DNA of 64,000 nucleotides from Monarcha castaneiventris obscurior. Lineage: Eukaryota; Chordata; Aves; Passeriformes; Monarchidae. Numbering within the stretch: the first letter of the stretch is position 1; each line of letters starts with the position of its first letter. A program made the translations under genes and the position numbers. This document shows positions 26,886 through 37,913 of the stretch, one piece after another. Under the pieces are notes generated by a model. That model searched no databases and had not been told where the DNA came from. It saw only the letters and a list, made by a program, of their open reading frames with translations. The stretch lies in assembly GCA_026261815.1 (NCBI GenBank), contig JAMPIT010000510.1:18262001-18326000 (forward strand), read 5' to 3'.

Positions 26886-28755
26886 CAACCCTAAAAACAA
26901 AACCCTAGAAAAGAGTGAGATCTACTTTCTTGGTTATTCCCTATAATTACTCCCCCATTGCAACCTGAGATATTTTAGATCTTGTTTGGGTTGCAGGAAT
27001 ATTTCTCAGCAGGCCCCTCTGAGCAGTCAACTGCAAAAAAACATTGAAATACGATAAGCATATAAGAGCATTAAATGGTAGCATTCTCCATCACCCACAG
27101 CCTCTGTCAGTTGTGTTTCCAGGCCAGATGAAGCTAGAATGTACGTACAGCTGTTCTGAGTTGTAAAATACATTTTGAAACAGGATTGATTTGTCTGTGT
27201 TTCACAAGATTGAATTAAGCAGAAGAAAAAAAGTATAAAGACTTGTCTTTTTTCCAAGCATTTAATAGAAATAGTCTAACTGGAACATAATAGAGATGTG
27301 CTTTCAGCACACAGATGTGCAGTAGTGAGAGCCACGTTTTATGTAAGCTGCTTATTCTTTTGTGCAGTGTCAAGAACTGAATGTACTTTCATACTCCATT
27401 TTTTGGCCTTGACATGAACTAATGTCAAAGCAAATGAAGACCTGGTGGTAAATCCTTTTCAGCACTGCTAATGATTGTGACCATTGTGGAGTTGTTCCTG
27501 GCCGTCTAATCGTCTTTGGGAAATTGAGCTTTTGATGCATAGACCTTGTATTCTGAATTTTGATTTCTGCTACAAAATTTGCTGGTGTGATTCATTATTT
27601 AAGGGATCAGAAAGGTGTGCGGGTCACATCCTGCAGAGTACATTCAAAGCAGATTTTATGGTGAGCTTCAGTGGGTAAAGTCATTAAGGGTATGATGAGT
27701 GCTCTGAACAGAATTACATGGGCAAAAGTTCACACCAGCATCTCTTACCTATAAAAATGCATTTTAGTAGAAAACTGATTTACAGCTGGAATTTTTTCAC
27801 ATGCAAGACCAAATATGCAGAAGAGCTATTGAGCCTGATCATCTTCTTCCAATTCCACTCCATGCTTTATAGTTAGGGCTTTGTATCATGGCTGTCTAGA
27901 TTTTACAACCACAAATGTGCCAAAACCCTTGACTGGTTCATTCAGGTTGATTAATAAGCATCATAAAATGTCTACTTTCTTCAACACCTGCACACTCTGT
28001 TTCTTCGTGTTTTGCAAATATAAGAAGTACAGATATGTGCTTTAACTTTGGTCCTGTAAACCGAAACTGTTCAAGTGGTAGATCCTGAACTAGGTTTGGA
28101 CAGCAAAGAGATGTTTCCTGGGTTTCCCCTGAAACCCACATTCATGTGGATGAGCCTCTGTTTCCAGTTGTTCCTCCAGCTGGTCCAGGGGCAGCTGCAC
28201 ATGCAGGCAGTGAGGGTGCTGGGCAGAGCTGGACCCAGCACACTGCTTTCCAGAAAATGAACCCATGGAGCTCTGTAAAAATAGGGATGCCCCTGAAATT
28301 GTCCCTTCAGTATCATGATACCTGCACTGCGGTTTTCCTGGCAGAGCTTTCCATGGATTTCACGTGGGATTCTCCTCCACATGAAATGTCAGAACAGGAG
28401 AGAAGGCAGTGCCTGCTCTCTGTCACCCCATTTTCACCCTGCTCCATCTTCACAAAACTTACCCTTGGGGGAGGGTAGATCACAAACCTGGCTGAGCAGC
28501 TTCTGCTGCAAGGAGATGGTTAACACTTCATCCCAGCCACCAAGTGGCTTTGTGCACCCCAGGGGCCTGCAGAGACAGGCAGCTTTCTTTAAGAGCTTCT
28601 CTTCTGATGCTACAAAGTGTGATTCAGAGTGATGACAGTACTTTTAGCAGCAAATAGACACTACCAAATTTCTTTGTTATTTCTTTGTAATTAAAAGAAC
28701 TTCTAATTCAAAATAACAAAGTGTGAACTTTTTTCTCTTTTCTCTTTTTGCTCAG

Positions 28756-28827
28756 AAATTGAAGCAAAGGAAGCTTGTGACTGGTTACGTGCAGCTGGAT
28801 TTCCCCAATATGCTCAGTTCTATGAGG
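28756..28827 (+). CDS. STARD13: STARD13 exon A: first half of SAM domain
   Basis: The exon is 72 nt, preceded by a pyrimidine-rich tract ending in CAG and followed by GTAAGT. It begins with two bases (aa) of a split codon and ends with one base (g), so it is phase 1-1 and symmetric. It reads (E)IEAKEACDWLRAAGFPQYA then QFYE(D), residues 1-25, the opening of the SAM domain of DLC proteins. In family members the residues before this belong to an upstream exon. A G at that exon's end would make the expected Glu codon GAA. SAM domains of DLC proteins are protein-interaction modules; DLC1's SAM is reported to bind EF1A1. Because the exon is symmetric, skipping it would keep the frame. Confidence 0.93.
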
Positions 28828-29020
28828 GTAAGTAGGTCTTTCTCCTCTTTGTGCAGTTCTGAAAGTGCACTGGGCCCTTGCCAGGAGAGCTTGCAGTTGG
28901 CCAGCTCCACATTTGACTGAGTTATGGCCATGGCTGGATGCTTCACAAAGCCTCAGCTGCTGGAGTCATACCAGTGCATAAAGAAAAGTAAGATTCTTAC
29001 CCTCGTAGCCTTGGGAAGTT

Positions 29021-29037
29021 AAAAAAAAAAAAAAAAA
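29021..29037. repeat. Poly-A run
   Basis: Seventeen A residues in the A-B intron. Confidence 0.85.
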
Positions 29038-30634
29038 GGAGGGAGATAGTTTGTGTAAACCTCGCAGGTTAATAAAAACAACTACAAAATATCCAAAAAC
29101 AGGAGTCTATTTTTTAGAAACCTTTTATTTAAATTTTAGAAACTGTGTCTGAAATAAGATTAAAACACTAGAAGTTATTGAAAATTTAAATCATGCCAAA
29201 AGTAAGATTGAAAACTCTGCAGTTACCAAAAGTGAATAATCTAAGTTGCAATCTACATTTGCAAAGTAAGAAAAGCTGATATTTCAGTGCTAACTCAGTG
29301 CAAATGGTGGTGTTCCCTTCCTGGGTGTAAAGTTCGTACCCAGAGAAGCAGTGTGCCTGAGGCAGGGCAAGTGGTTGCACTGCTGCTGTGTTCAGGAGTA
29401 GTCTGGGGACTGGAGCTGGGTTTTTCCTGCTCTCCCCAGCTCAATGCTGAGAGGGAAGCTGTTGCTGAGCCTCGTTCTTCCCAAGCTGCATTTTGTCCCT
29501 GCCAGAGACATGGAGCCAGCTCAGGCCCGCTTGGGCTTATTAGCTGAAAGGCAGCTCGGCCAAACACCTTTGGACACCTTCCAGGGTCAGCGTGAGTCTG
29601 GAGGCAGCACAGATCCATGCATGGAATGGGGGCCAAGGAGCCTCATGGGTCAGAGCCAAGTCTGCAGGGAGCCAGCCTGGACACCATCCCTCCCCTCGTG
29701 TGGGGCTGAGGAGGACAGGGAGCAGGATGCTGAGGACACCCCCATGGCCAGCTGAGGTCCACCAGGGCTCAGGTCCTGGGTGCTGTTGTGCTGCTCAGGT
29801 GCCTGGGGACAGGAGCGCCATTCAGAGATGCTCAGGTGGCTCCACAGGAGGCAGGCAGACTCTGTTAAATCCAGCAAGGAACTAAGACTAATAAGCCTGC
29901 CAAACCAAAACTGTCATAGATGTGTATCTACCACAGTCCTTGGGTAGCCAGTAATACTTTTGTGTCTGCTTGTATTCAGAGTATCAGATGCTGACTCCCC
30001 TAGAGAAAGGAGCATCTGCTGCCTGCTTAACTCTAAGGGATGTTCTGTCCAAAAAAGCAACCTGTGCTGGGCTCCAACAGTTCCCGTGTAGTCAATATGT
30101 GCTCTAGATAGTCTATGTCTCTGAAAACAAGGTGCTTTTCACAGGCATCTATTATGTCAGTGTTCAGCAATAGTGTCTGAAAATGCTGGCTGAAGTTCCT
30201 GTATCCCAGCATCCTGCTGAGGTACCTAAGCATGGCAGAGCAGTCTGGAGAGCAGCCACAGCACTGGAACCCGTCCCACCCTTACAGAGCCATGTCACTT
30301 TTCATTACAGATGTCGGCTTCCAGCATGCTATTCTGGCTTTTTAGCTAATATTGGGGATTATAATTCAGTTTGGGGGGGTTTTTGTCTGTTATTTGAGTA
30401 ACCCTCTGTCTGAAATCATTGTTATTTGGATCTGTTTTAAAAGCAAAAAGCACAAAACATTTCTGGGGCTTGGGCAAAGTCTGTCAGGCAAATAACCCAC
30501 TAAGTCTCTATAATGAGAAAAGAAAACCTTGTTGCTCATGTAGATAAAGTGAGTGTGGTGGTAATTCCCTGATCTCATTCATTTGTACAAGGTGCTAGAA
30601 TGAACAGCTAACAACTGAGTAATTTTTTAAAGCC

Positions 30635-30650
30635 AAAATGATATCATTTT
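30635..30650. repeat. 16-bp perfect palindrome
   Basis: AAAATGATATCATTTT, about 215 bp upstream of exon B. It could occur by chance in AT-rich sequence. Confidence 0.85.
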
Positions 30651-30864
30651 TTTCTCTAATGCACTGGACGTTCAGCTATACCTTTGACAGAAAAAAAAAG
30701 GTGTCTGAAAAGGTCACAGATACAGCTGGAGGGAAACCAGAGCTGAGTGAAATTGGTCATACTAGATTTCAGTGAGCAAGCACATGCAAAGCAATTTAGA
30801 TGTAGACAATGCATTTTCATTTGAGTAGCAAGCAGGCATCTTCATATTGTGTCTCCTTTTACAG

Positions 30865-30946
30865 ACTCCCAGTTTCCCATTGACATTGCTGCAGTAAAGA
30901 AAGATCATGATTTTCTTGACAAGGACCTTGTAGAACCTCTTTGCAG
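30865..30946 (+). CDS. STARD13: STARD13 exon B: second part of SAM domain
   Basis: The exon is 82 nt, between CTTTTACAG and GTAAAT. It completes Asp25 and reads SQFPIDIAAVKKDHDFLDKD and LVEPLC, residues 26-51, ending with two bases of an Arg codon. The pattern FPIDI...VKKDHDFLD is diagnostic of the DLC-family SAM domain. STARD13 has the SQFPI form at this point, whereas DLC1 has a leucine-rich variant (FLFPIDISLVKREHDFLD, recalled). The donor GTAAAT is weaker than the consensus but acceptable. The reverse strand over this stretch is also open, but that is a shadow of the exon and intron. Confidence 0.93.
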
Positions 30947-31875
30947 GTAAATAACACTCAAAGTTTCTTTTCTGATCATTTAAAAACATGAGCTGATTTT
31001 TAACTCTTAGCATAGCAGCAGTAGAGATGTTTGCTTGTCCAGGTGAATTAAGTGATGAGATCTGTAATGCTACCATTCTTGAGTTAATTTCTCTTACAGA
31101 AAATGCTGCAGTAGGACACTCACTACACTCACAGAAAACATCACATGATTTGAGAAGACCCAAATCCAATGGATTTTAAGAATTTATAAGTTTTTAAGAA
31201 CTAGCAGTAGTGCTAGCAAACCCTGAATAAACGAGAGTCACATTTGAGTTGCACATTAATAACTCTTATGTCTAAGTCCAGCTAAAAAGATGAAATTTCA
31301 TTGCACGGAATTCAGCAAGGCCTTTTCTCTGGCAGCAGACACGGTTTTCATGCTGCTGTGATTCCCTTGGTACTCTCTTCTGGCACCAGTAACAGAAGTG
31401 GGATCAGACCCAGTACTACAGACCCCCCAGTACCACAGCTGATCACTGCTTTGCCCCTCCCAGCTGTCCTGTGTTTGCTGTTTATCTTGCTTTTTATACT
31501 CTGTGATGAATATACTGTATTGCATTGCTCAAGTCCTGTCCCCCAGGACTCAAGACACAGAAATTCTGTGGCAGTTTTGCAAAGCCACATTGCAGAGACA
31601 TTGTTCCCCTCTTCTTTCCCCTGTGCTCAGCTCAAGCTGGGTTCTGCCCCTCTCCAAGTCAGGACAAAGGAGCATCTGGCCCTTAACCAAGCTGGCTTTA
31701 TTACATGTTATGGAAACTTTCACAACACCAACATCAAGATAATTGGACAAGACTCTATTTCCCCTTGTGTAACTGTGGCTAAAGTCATCAGAGATGGCTT
31801 TAGGAGATGCTGTTCCACATCATGCTGTGCATTGCAAGGATTAATGAGTCTGTGATGGAGGAATGCAGAGAAGGT

Positions 31876-32130
31876 TTCTGAGAATCACCAAAAACAGGGC
31901 TGGAAGAGACTTCATCTTGTACACCTTTCCATCCCAGCTGTGCCCTCCTTCCTGGTGGATCCAGGTAGTTTCTGGGCACAGCTGTCAAATTGCTTTCCCA
32001 AAACTTCCCTGCTGTAAGTGAGACCTATTGCTTCTCATGCTGTCTATTATGGCTATGGGGAACAGAATATTCTCCTTCTCTGGGTAGTAGCCTTTGTGTC
32101 TGAAGACAAATCAGTAGGAAAGACTTGGAT
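31876..32130 (-). mobile_element. Ancient CR1/L3-like fragment
   Basis: The segment opens with GAGAATCACCAAAAACAGGG and CTGGAAGAGACTTCATCTTG. It later has GTGAGACCTATTGCTTCTCA and a GGGGAACAGAATATTCTCCTT-like segment. This order matches the 3' part of old CR1/L3 LINEs read in reverse. It is highly diverged, so the limits are approximate. Confidence 0.55.
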
Positions 32131-35100
32131 CCTCCAGTGATGGCTCTCACAAATGCCAGAGAAGAGAATAGCTGCAGACTTGATCCACTGTTGTTTTGTG
32201 CTGCTTGGTGAAAGCACATTGCTATGCCCATGCCTGAGAAACCTTCTTCCCACACATATGTACATCCCCCTGCCTCAGTCTGGCATGATGGAAGATATAC
32301 TTTGCAGCAGTTTGGGAACTGGAAAGTGATAGAGAATAGGAGATTGAGTTCTCTTCCCCTCTGCCCTTTACCACAAGGAAGGACCAGTAAAAAATGCAAG
32401 TATGATGCCTCTTCCTGTTGCTTTCTTGTGAGAGCAAACAGTGAGATGTAGTCACTTCATAGCTCTGTGACTCTTCCTAATCATTCTTCTCTGGAGCAAT
32501 TGGCAATGGTGGTGTTACAGTCATGGGCACCAGGCATCCAACACCTACACAGCTAAAAATGGGAACAGCTCATCTCTCGCTTCTCCAACCTCTCTGAAGA
32601 CTCACAGATACACCTACAGTTACACTGTGTTGATATATTTATGAGGATGTTTTTGCAAGCTGAGAAGCTAGAGACTTGGTTGGGTTGGGGTTTTTTTCTC
32701 TTTCATTGAAATATGAGGGTTTGGAAAATTAACTAGCAGCTGGATAGATGCACTCATGGGAAAAAAAAATGCCTTACAGTAGCCTAAATCAAGGGATACT
32801 GATGAGATCTATAGAAAAAAGCACAGATACAGATATTTCCAGGCTTTAAAAATAAATGGTTTTATGACTCTAATAACATTTTCTGTAATTATTTTGTTCA
32901 GAATACAACACCTGTTTACTTGAATTTTTGTTGGGAGCTTTTAAACAGCTTAGATCTGAAAGAAGGAATATTTCCTCATTATATTAGAAATACAAGTATT
33001 ATGTACAAGTTATGTTCTCAGATTGCAGACATTCAGTTTAATGTAACTGAGCAGCTTCAAATCCTTTGCTGAAAGCGACCTGTAAAAAGCCCTTGTTCCA
33101 AATGTCAAGATTCAGATTCATCAGAAACGATGAACAGTGTCAGCTGCTGCCCCCAGTACTATCTTTGTTACTCTATGAGCTATCAAACCAGCATCTTCCA
33201 AGTTTTCCAGTGCATTGGAAATCCTCACAGCTCAGCTGACCACTGTGGCCAGTTCTGTGCCCTTCCTTAGCTCTGCAATGGTGTCACTGCAAGGCTCATG
33301 CCAACGAACCATGTGAGAGCTGCAGGCTGTGATGCACTTTGAGGAAAGAGAAAAAGGCTGGTTATTATTTCTGTGTGCTGATTCCCAGGTTGGCAGTCAA
33401 AATTCCATTCTTCAAACATTCAAGGCTGCCCTCAAAGCTATGCATGAACATCACTCTGACTAATAGTGCGTTCAGCCCATAGTATTGAACAAAATGGGCT
33501 TCTCTTTTTTTTTTTTTGGAAGAGAATTTTAAAGCTGAAATGCCAGCATGGATAACCAGTTTGAGCAGTTTTAGCTCTGAATAGTAATAGCATAAACACT
33601 GAATTTCTCTGCTCTTGTGGGTTGAAACCAGACTCTCAATCTCATTTTATTATCAGTTTTCTTATGGCATTGCAGTATACCAGACAACATGAGGCACAAA
33701 TGAGGAAGAACCTTGTTTTAAGGCAGCTGGTAGTATTTTAGTCAGAAGGTCTAGGACTCCCTATTGTAAAAGATTTCAGTGACCTTTTTGAGATATTATA
33801 ACATCCCTGCTGTTTACAATATAATTCGAAAATTTGGCAGAGTAAAAACCAAATTTGAGGCCTTTGGGTTAGAGGCATATCTATCAAGAGATTCCACTCA
33901 GATTTTATTGAGTAATGAACAATAGAGAATTGCCAGGCAATCTGCAGGCAAATGCTGTCAGCCTGCCAAAATAATAATTGGGCATGAAAATTTTATAGCT
34001 GGATCTCTGTGTCATTTCCAAAATAGCAGCAACCAACTCTGCTCTGGGAACTTTTGTGGCTGCTGTGATAAGAGGGTGAGAAGGAGAAGCCAAGCCATGT
34101 TGTACTTTTTGTATTCATGTAAATACAGTGCCTAAGAACATGAAGAACAAGTATATAACAGTCTGATATGTAGTCCCCTAAACCAAGCTCTTAAAATTTG
34201 AACTGTGCCAAGCAGCCAGCAGCCCTTTTTTCCATAGCTGTTGTCTCTTAGACAGCTTGTAAACAAAGCAAAGGTTGTTTTGTTTGTCTGGGGTGGGACA
34301 TCCTGCCGCCAGAGTTCTGAAATGATGCTTGTACAGTCAGTACCATCTGCTGAGTTATCTTGCTCCAGGTGCTATTAGGGAATAAGCCTGGCTCTCCACA
34401 TGCAGGACAGAAAGCCCTGCTCTGGAGGCAGTAGAATGGCTCCCACTGACTTCCAGGAGGGATTACTCATCTCATGTGAGTCTGGAGCCTGTAAGGTATC
34501 TCCCTCGGTGGTAGCCATGATGAAAAGGTGATAGGGCTGGAAAACAGTACATTCTCTTCATGCTGGTGGAGCAGGGACTTGCCTTGCAGTGTGAGCCTTG
34601 CACACCAGCCCTAATGGTGCTGGGAGGACTCTTGTTCAGTGTTAAGACCTCAGCAAAGCCCAGCATCAGGAGCTGGATGTCCTCCTCCCAAAGTCCACAG
34701 CACCACAAGAAGCCAGGCAGGGACATGTGTACGCAGCACCTAAATTTGGCTAGGAATAACAATAAAGCAAAGCAATAGTGTTGTGATTCCCTCAGAGAGG
34801 CATTCACAGAACCATATAGTATGTTTTCCTGGTCACGATCCATAAGAGAGGGCATTTGTGGATCTGCTGAGGCAGGAGACACTGTGCTCTCCATGCTTGT
34901 CCTCCTCATGATGTCTCCTCCTTCATGACTGGCTGCATTCCAAAGCACCTGCTTGGAAGCAGCTGCAGAAGAGGTCCAGGGATTATCCTGGAACTCTAAC
35001 TCACTTCAGTGCTGTCTCCCTATTACTTGCACTCCTCTACAAGCAGGACAACAGGTCGTCCACAAGGTTTACCAGCTGACCTGAGCCTGCATTTCTAAAA

Positions 35101-37164
35101 GCTTGTATTTATTTGTAAACACTGCTCGGTGCTGTAAAGGATGCAAAAATTGGAGATTTCCTGCTTCTTAAGAACTTCTATCATAAGAGTTAACAATTAC
35201 AGCGCTGCGGTTGGGATTCAGAGCCCTAAGGACCTGTGTCTATGGCCATCTTAAATCTCCTTAGATAGCCCAGACTTCTCCATATATTGACTGGACCGAG
35301 GTACCTGCAGCAGCTGAAGGCCAGGCTTGATACACCAGAGGATCTAAAATAGCACCAGAAACATCTGTTCGGGTACCTGAATATCTCTGCTGGTGTTTTA
35401 AGAATTATTTCAAGGTGTTAAACCACCAAGGCAGTGTTTACCTGTGATGCTCTGGAGAAGAAATAAAATTACCATCACTGAAACACTTGCTGTAGTACAT
35501 GTTTTGCAGTCTTTCCCTGAACACTGCAGAAATTTCCTGATATGCATTCAAATGCATCTTAGATTAGTTGGGGTTTATACAGCCACCCCTCTTGTGTTTA
35601 CCTTATGTGTTTTTCCCTGTTTTTTCTCGAGTCCAGACTTTGTGTTTTGTTAACATTACAAACAGGCATTCTTTTCCCATGTTTTTAAGCAGTGGCATAA
35701 AAGTGCAGTGCTTCTCTCACTACAACTTTTACTTCAGTGACAGCCTTTGTAGCCAGAAACTTCTCGGATATCTTCTTTTCGAAAGGCTTGCTGAGGAGTT
35801 GGCTGTCAGTCATCTGATGACTTTAAACTGATGAGGAAAGCTTTCTGCAACCGCTGGCACACCAACAAGGCAAAAGAAACTGAAACAGACTGACTTTGAT
35901 TTGAGCTATTAGTACCAGACAAACTCACAAGTATGATCATTAGTTCTCTAATTTCACTGGCAAATCTTTCCACAGCACTGGAAGAGCCCCAGAAAACATA
36001 CCACTGTTTTGTAGAGGGGTGAATTTAAAACCTGGGGCTGAGTCCCTGGCGCCCAGTAAAAAGTAATTCTGATTTTGGTGGAGCAAGTGTGGAAATGTAG
36101 CTGCAGACTTGTCCCTTTAGCAGAGGCCAGCTGACAAAGAGGTGCAAGGACTCCAGTATTAGCCAATATTCATCACTCAGAAGAAGCTGTCCTCAAGGAT
36201 AGAAAGTTGGGCTGGACGCCTTGGAAAATGAAATGTGCCTCTGTATACTTGGAACTGATATCGATATACATATTTAAACATTTTGTGCTCAAAAGTAGCA
36301 CTGAACATTATTCAGCCCCAGGGTCCCAAGAAAATGCCACTTTCGGTTGAGAAATTCTGCGTTTGGGCAGAAGAGGAGTTTTGCAATAATAGATGTAATC
36401 CCAGAAGAAGATTTGTGGGCAGAAGGCTGGAGATACAGCTACCCAGCCACAAACCCTGGAATTTATTTCAACATTTCTATCATGCATGCAGGGTGTGCTT
36501 GTGCATACATTATACCCAAATTAATACCTGAGCACAGGACTTTTCTGATACAGCATAACCGATTTATTGCCTTGAGTTAGGAAGGAATATTTGATCTACA
36601 AATGAGTAGGTGATATTTTGAGAGGGAATTTATTTTTAAGGAAGATCCACATTTGGTGGGTCGGTTCTTTTTTAGTGGTGGCAATTTGAAAGGTATTCTA
36701 ATATTAGAAGTTCTGTGGAGGAATATGTTAATGCCATAATCTTCTTATGTTATGTGAGAGATTATATTGTTGATCGGATACTTTTTTCATGTGTCCTTGT
36801 AACTTATCAGATGCATTTCAAATGTTCAGTTCTGGAAACTGGCAGCCTCTCCCTGTGACCCAAAAGCAACAGAGAGAGGCCTTGCTATAAAGACACAGGA
36901 GATGCAGGCAGCCAACAGAGGAGTGCTGTGGGCACGTGGCTCTCTCACTCTGCCTCTCTTTATTTTGAAATTCAGTCCTAGACATGGAAAATTTTCAAAG
37001 TCTAACATATTCAACTTTGAGCCTCTGCTTTTAGAAGTTGGGTGGTTTAATGGATCAGGATCTTTCAGTATAAATAAAACCAAATCAATTATCATTACCA
37101 CAGTAGGTTCTCTATTGAAAGAGCATGTTTACTTGTCCTCTGGCTGTCCTTGCACATGGACACT

Positions 37165-37178
37165 ACACACACACACAC
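37165..37178. repeat. (AC)n dinucleotide repeat
   Basis: Seven AC units in the B-C intron. Confidence 0.85.
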
Positions 37179-37849
37179 GGATTGTTATTTCAACTCACTG
37201 TCATCACAGGATAGACTTGGATTTAAGGAGCAGAAGTCTTACAGGGACTCTGGTAACATCAGTATGAACATGGTGAAAAATAGCTAAAAAAAATTATTTT
37301 AAAATGTTAGATTTGTTACATATTGGACCTGTGTATAAGGTCCACAGATAGGAGAAAAGAAACTGTTGGCTTTGGAGAAACTTTTAAGTAACAGCTAAAA
37401 GTTCTTTGTGTCAACTTTTTTAAGGAGGTGCCACCTGCCAGAAGTGAGGAACTGCATCTGTTTTTTTGTTCGATCTTTCACCAGTGCTTTGAAATCCCCA
37501 TTTTAGACCAATTATGTTACAGTCCTGCATAAGGCAACTCGGTTCCTCCTTCTCTTGTAATTTCCCCAGCCATCACAGGTGTTTGTTTATAGTTGTTTCC
37601 TGTGCTAAGTATAGAAATGTCTATCAATTAAAAAGCAATCTATCAAACCTGGCTATCGAGTAAAGTGAAGCTAAGAGTCCCTTTTAATGCAGTGGTCATG
37701 TAGCTGGAATAGATGACCAGTATCATTCCTGAAGCTGTTGTATGCAGTTGGCACCCTACAGTAAGATAAGAGAAAATGTTTTGAACTTGCAAAAAATCAT
37801 GCCCTTTAGTCAGAGGCTGCTAATCTTTTGAATTTGCTTTGCCCTGTAG

Positions 37850-37913
37850 ACGACTGAACACACTGAACAAGTGCGCCTCAATGAAACTCGATGTGAACTT
37901 CCAAAGAAAAAAG
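37850..37913 (+). CDS. STARD13: STARD13 exon C: end of SAM domain
   Basis: The exon is 64 nt, between GCCCTGTAG and GTAAGG. The first base completes Arg52 (AG|A). It then encodes RLNTLNKCASMKLDVNFQ followed by RKK, residues 53-73, ending in phase 0. This closes the SAM domain with the RRLNTLNKCA block shared by the family. KLDVNFQRKK is the STARD13 form. The internal Met (codon at about 37889) corresponds to a region where some STARD8 isoforms are recalled to start, so an alternative promoter upstream is conceivable, but I see no direct evidence for one here. Confidence 0.94.

Larger units (their letters stand above)
1..28755. other. Upstream intron / 5' region of STARD13, no exon recognised
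   Basis: This is AT-rich sequence with only short, scattered reading frames that match nothing I know. The gene must have at least one exon 5' of 28756, because that exon starts mid-codon. I looked for the expected upstream end (codons for ...Ile-Gln-Gln followed by a lone G before GT, recalled from the human protein) and found no convincing match. DLC-family genes have very long 5' introns and several alternative first exons, so the missing exons may lie outside the window. Contents seen: CR1 pieces at 17030-17120, 19181-19860 and 23454-23570, simple repeats at 2804-2834, 11676-11722 and 20723-20743, a 41-bp direct repeat at 12648 and 13257, and a GC-rich patch at 13820-14050. Confidence 0.7.
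28828..30864 (+). other. STARD13 intron between exons A and B
   Basis: The intron is 2,037 bp, GTAAGT to ACAG. It holds a 17-base A run at 29021-29037 and a clearly GC-rich patch at about 29290-29880 with several overlapping meaningless reading frames on both strands. It also has a 16-bp perfect palindrome at 30635-30650 (AAAATGAT/ATCATTTT). No additional exon was recognised. Confidence 0.85.
30947..37849 (+). other. STARD13 intron between exons B and C
   Basis: The intron is 6,903 bp, GTAAAT to GTAG. It contains a degraded CR1/L3-like segment at about 31876-32130 and a short AC repeat at 37165-37178. Moderately open frames at 31301-31855 (+) and 34472-34948 (-) resemble no known protein. 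Nothing else was recognised. Confidence 0.85.

Noticed and set aside
31301..31855. 184-codon open frame on the + strand
   Set aside because: No recognisable domain, overlaps equally open minus-strand frames, lies in a STARD13 intron; reads as chance.
34472..34948. 158-codon open frame on the minus strand
   Set aside because: No recognisable motif, no splice or promoter context, composition typical of GC-richer intron.
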